Positions 27,468 through 28,495 of a stretch of 28,495 nt of DNA are shown here, piece by piece. The DNA comes from Pseudoneurospora amorphoporcata (taxonomy: Eukaryota > Ascomycota > Sordariomycetes > Sordariales > Sordariaceae). Numbering within the stretch: position 1 is the first letter of the stretch; each line of letters starts with the position of its first letter. Under the pieces are notes generated by a model. It worked only from the letters and a program-made list of their open reading frames with translations, ran no database searches and was not told the origin of the DNA. The translations under genes were made by a program, and so were the position numbers. The stretch covers positions 1-28,495 of the forward strand of contig MU859357.1 of NCBI GenBank assembly GCA_033297205.1, in the 5' to 3' direction.

Positions 27468-28298
27468 TCAACCCGAACCCACGACCTCGCTAGACTCTGA
27501 CGTCAATACACCATAAGGTAGTCTCCTTACATCTGCCCTCCATGGCGCTTGTGATTGCCTCAAAAAGATAGTCATCAGGCGTTTCCACCTGAATTGGATC
27601 CGACGTCCTTGTTCAAAAACTTGCAACCCAGCCGGTTTAAGGTCGTCAAGCCAGTTGTAACAGGTATATGAAAATTGCCGAAGCTCGGATCGATCAGCGG
27701 GCATGCAAATCCCTATCTCTCGACACGACATCCGACCTGGTACTCCATCATTGGCGAATTCCTCTTCCCAAGCTTCAGAAACAAGAGTGGAAAAGGGCAC
27801 GTCGTACCAGGACGTGTACGCTAGATTAGTTCCGCTTTCGCCGCTATAACGTTCCATGACAGGCCCGTGTAGATAAAAGGTGACTGTTTCGGAATCCGAG
27901 TGGTGGTGCTCGTCCTGCTCCGCTGTAAAGGCACCTTGCAGCATGTCATGGGTGTCTTGGACGTCCATATCGGAGAATGGAAGATATCGACAATAGAAGT
28001 ACCGAATCACGCCGGCAACATCGCTCACATGATCCAATTGCAAATAAACGATCAGGCTTCTGAGCCAGTGGTCTCAGAAGTGTCGTTCGAAGCGCGGCCT
28101 CTGGGATCTGAAGAGGCTGTCTTGACGGAAGGCTTGCCAATGTCGATACACTTGGTCATGAAAGTCGGAGTCGAAGTCCCGGATGTAGGAAATGTCGCAT
28201 GAGGCAATGACATTGTCGGTGAAGTGGTCGAGGATTTCCAGGACGAGGTCGAACGGCAAGGTGCGCCATATGGGTGAAAGCTTCACGGTGCTTGCCAT
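27468..28298 (-). pseudogene. F-box-like protein with TFYLHGPV domain, interrupted by one in-frame TGA
   Basis: The frame opens at ATG 28298 with MASTVKLSPIWRTLPFDLVLEILDHF, whose LP-DLVLEIL core (split here: LPFDLVLEIL) is F-box-like. It then reads QVYRHWQAFRQDSLFRSQRPRFERHF, with TGA at 28076-28074 (codon 75). Reading straight on in the same frame gives DHWLRSLIVYLQLDHVSDVAG and a further 200 codons to TGA at 27470-27468. The continuation is clearly protein-like, so this is one gene with a single stop. The C-terminal core (27881-27555) contains VTFYLHGPVMERY, LVSEAWEEEF, CREIGICMPADRSELRQ and GLQVFEQGRRIQFRWKR. A minus-strand TATATAAA (28383-28376) lies 78 bases before the ATG. It may be a recent pseudogene, a sequencing error or a readthrough gene. 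F-box proteins recruit substrates to SCF ubiquitin ligases; its substrate is unknown. Confidence 0.5.
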
Positions 28299-28375
28299 TG
28301 CCGGATAATGAAGTCAACCGCTGTCGTGTGCGAGGGAGATCAACGGTCGAATACTTTCTTGAGACTCACTCAGGT

Positions 28376-28383
28376 TTTATATA
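28376..28383 (-). promoter_or_regulatory. TATA box of the F-box-like gene
   Basis: TATATAAA on the minus strand, 78 bases upstream of ATG 28298. Position and sequence fit a core promoter, which suggests the gene was recently expressible. Confidence 0.5.
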
Positions 28384-28495
28384 GCTTTGTTGTCCGGAAG
28401 TACTGTGACAAGGGCAGGTTTCTGGGCTTGGAACAGTAGTTCAATTCAGCTAATAAACTACTTTGGTCTCGAAGGCCTTGTTGATCCCTTCAACC

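Overview
The window is the left end of a chromosome arm from a filamentous ascomycete. It opens with 16 perfect CCCTAA repeats, and the genes behind it look like the Neurospora/Sordaria group. The evidence is short spliceosomal introns (GTAAGT-like donors, CTAAC branch points), stop codons in transposon remnants where Trp or Gln is expected (typical of repeat-induced point mutation, RIP), and close family matches to Neurospora erg-3, a GH3 beta-glucosidase and an AA9 LPMO with CBM1. From memory, N. crassa carries gh3-3, a secreted protein gene, gh61-5 and erg-3 under adjacent locus numbers (about NCU08755 to NCU08762). I could not check that here.

Layout: 1-101 telomere. 102-2386 is a subtelomere of decayed transposon and ORF debris, including a recognisable Ty3/gypsy C-terminus with chromodomain (794-1060), then a very AT-rich block. 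2387-5158 (-) is an intact DUF6604-like gene. 5159-7078 is sparse, with a short direct duplication and a Cys-rich minus-strand frame. 7079-7150 is tRNA-Trp(CCA). 7151-9218 is gene-poor and includes the promoter of the GH3 gene.

9219-12226 (+) is a secreted GH3 beta-glucosidase. 13083-14556 (+) is a secreted PAN/apple-like protein. 15346-17203 (+) is an MDR (quinone-oxidoreductase-like) protein with two low-complexity insertions, one of them an array of eight IKxE motifs. About 17602-17772 (+) holds a possible gene fragment. 18503-19411 (-) is a basic/Ser-rich conserved-looking protein. 20322-21889 (-) is sterol C-14 reductase. 22827-24082 (+) is an Mrl1-type MRH receptor, divergent from erg-3. 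25424-26573 (+) is an AA9 LPMO with CBM1. 26855-28298 (-) is an F-box-like gene region with a divergent tandem domain duplication and an in-frame TGA.

The GH3 enzyme, the LPMO and probably the PAN-like protein are extracellular. The first two fit one job, oxidative cleavage of cellulose followed by hydrolysis of the soluble cello-oligosaccharides. They are interleaved with housekeeping genes (sterol synthesis, vacuolar sorting). No prokaryote-type operon, CRISPR array or complete mobile element is present.
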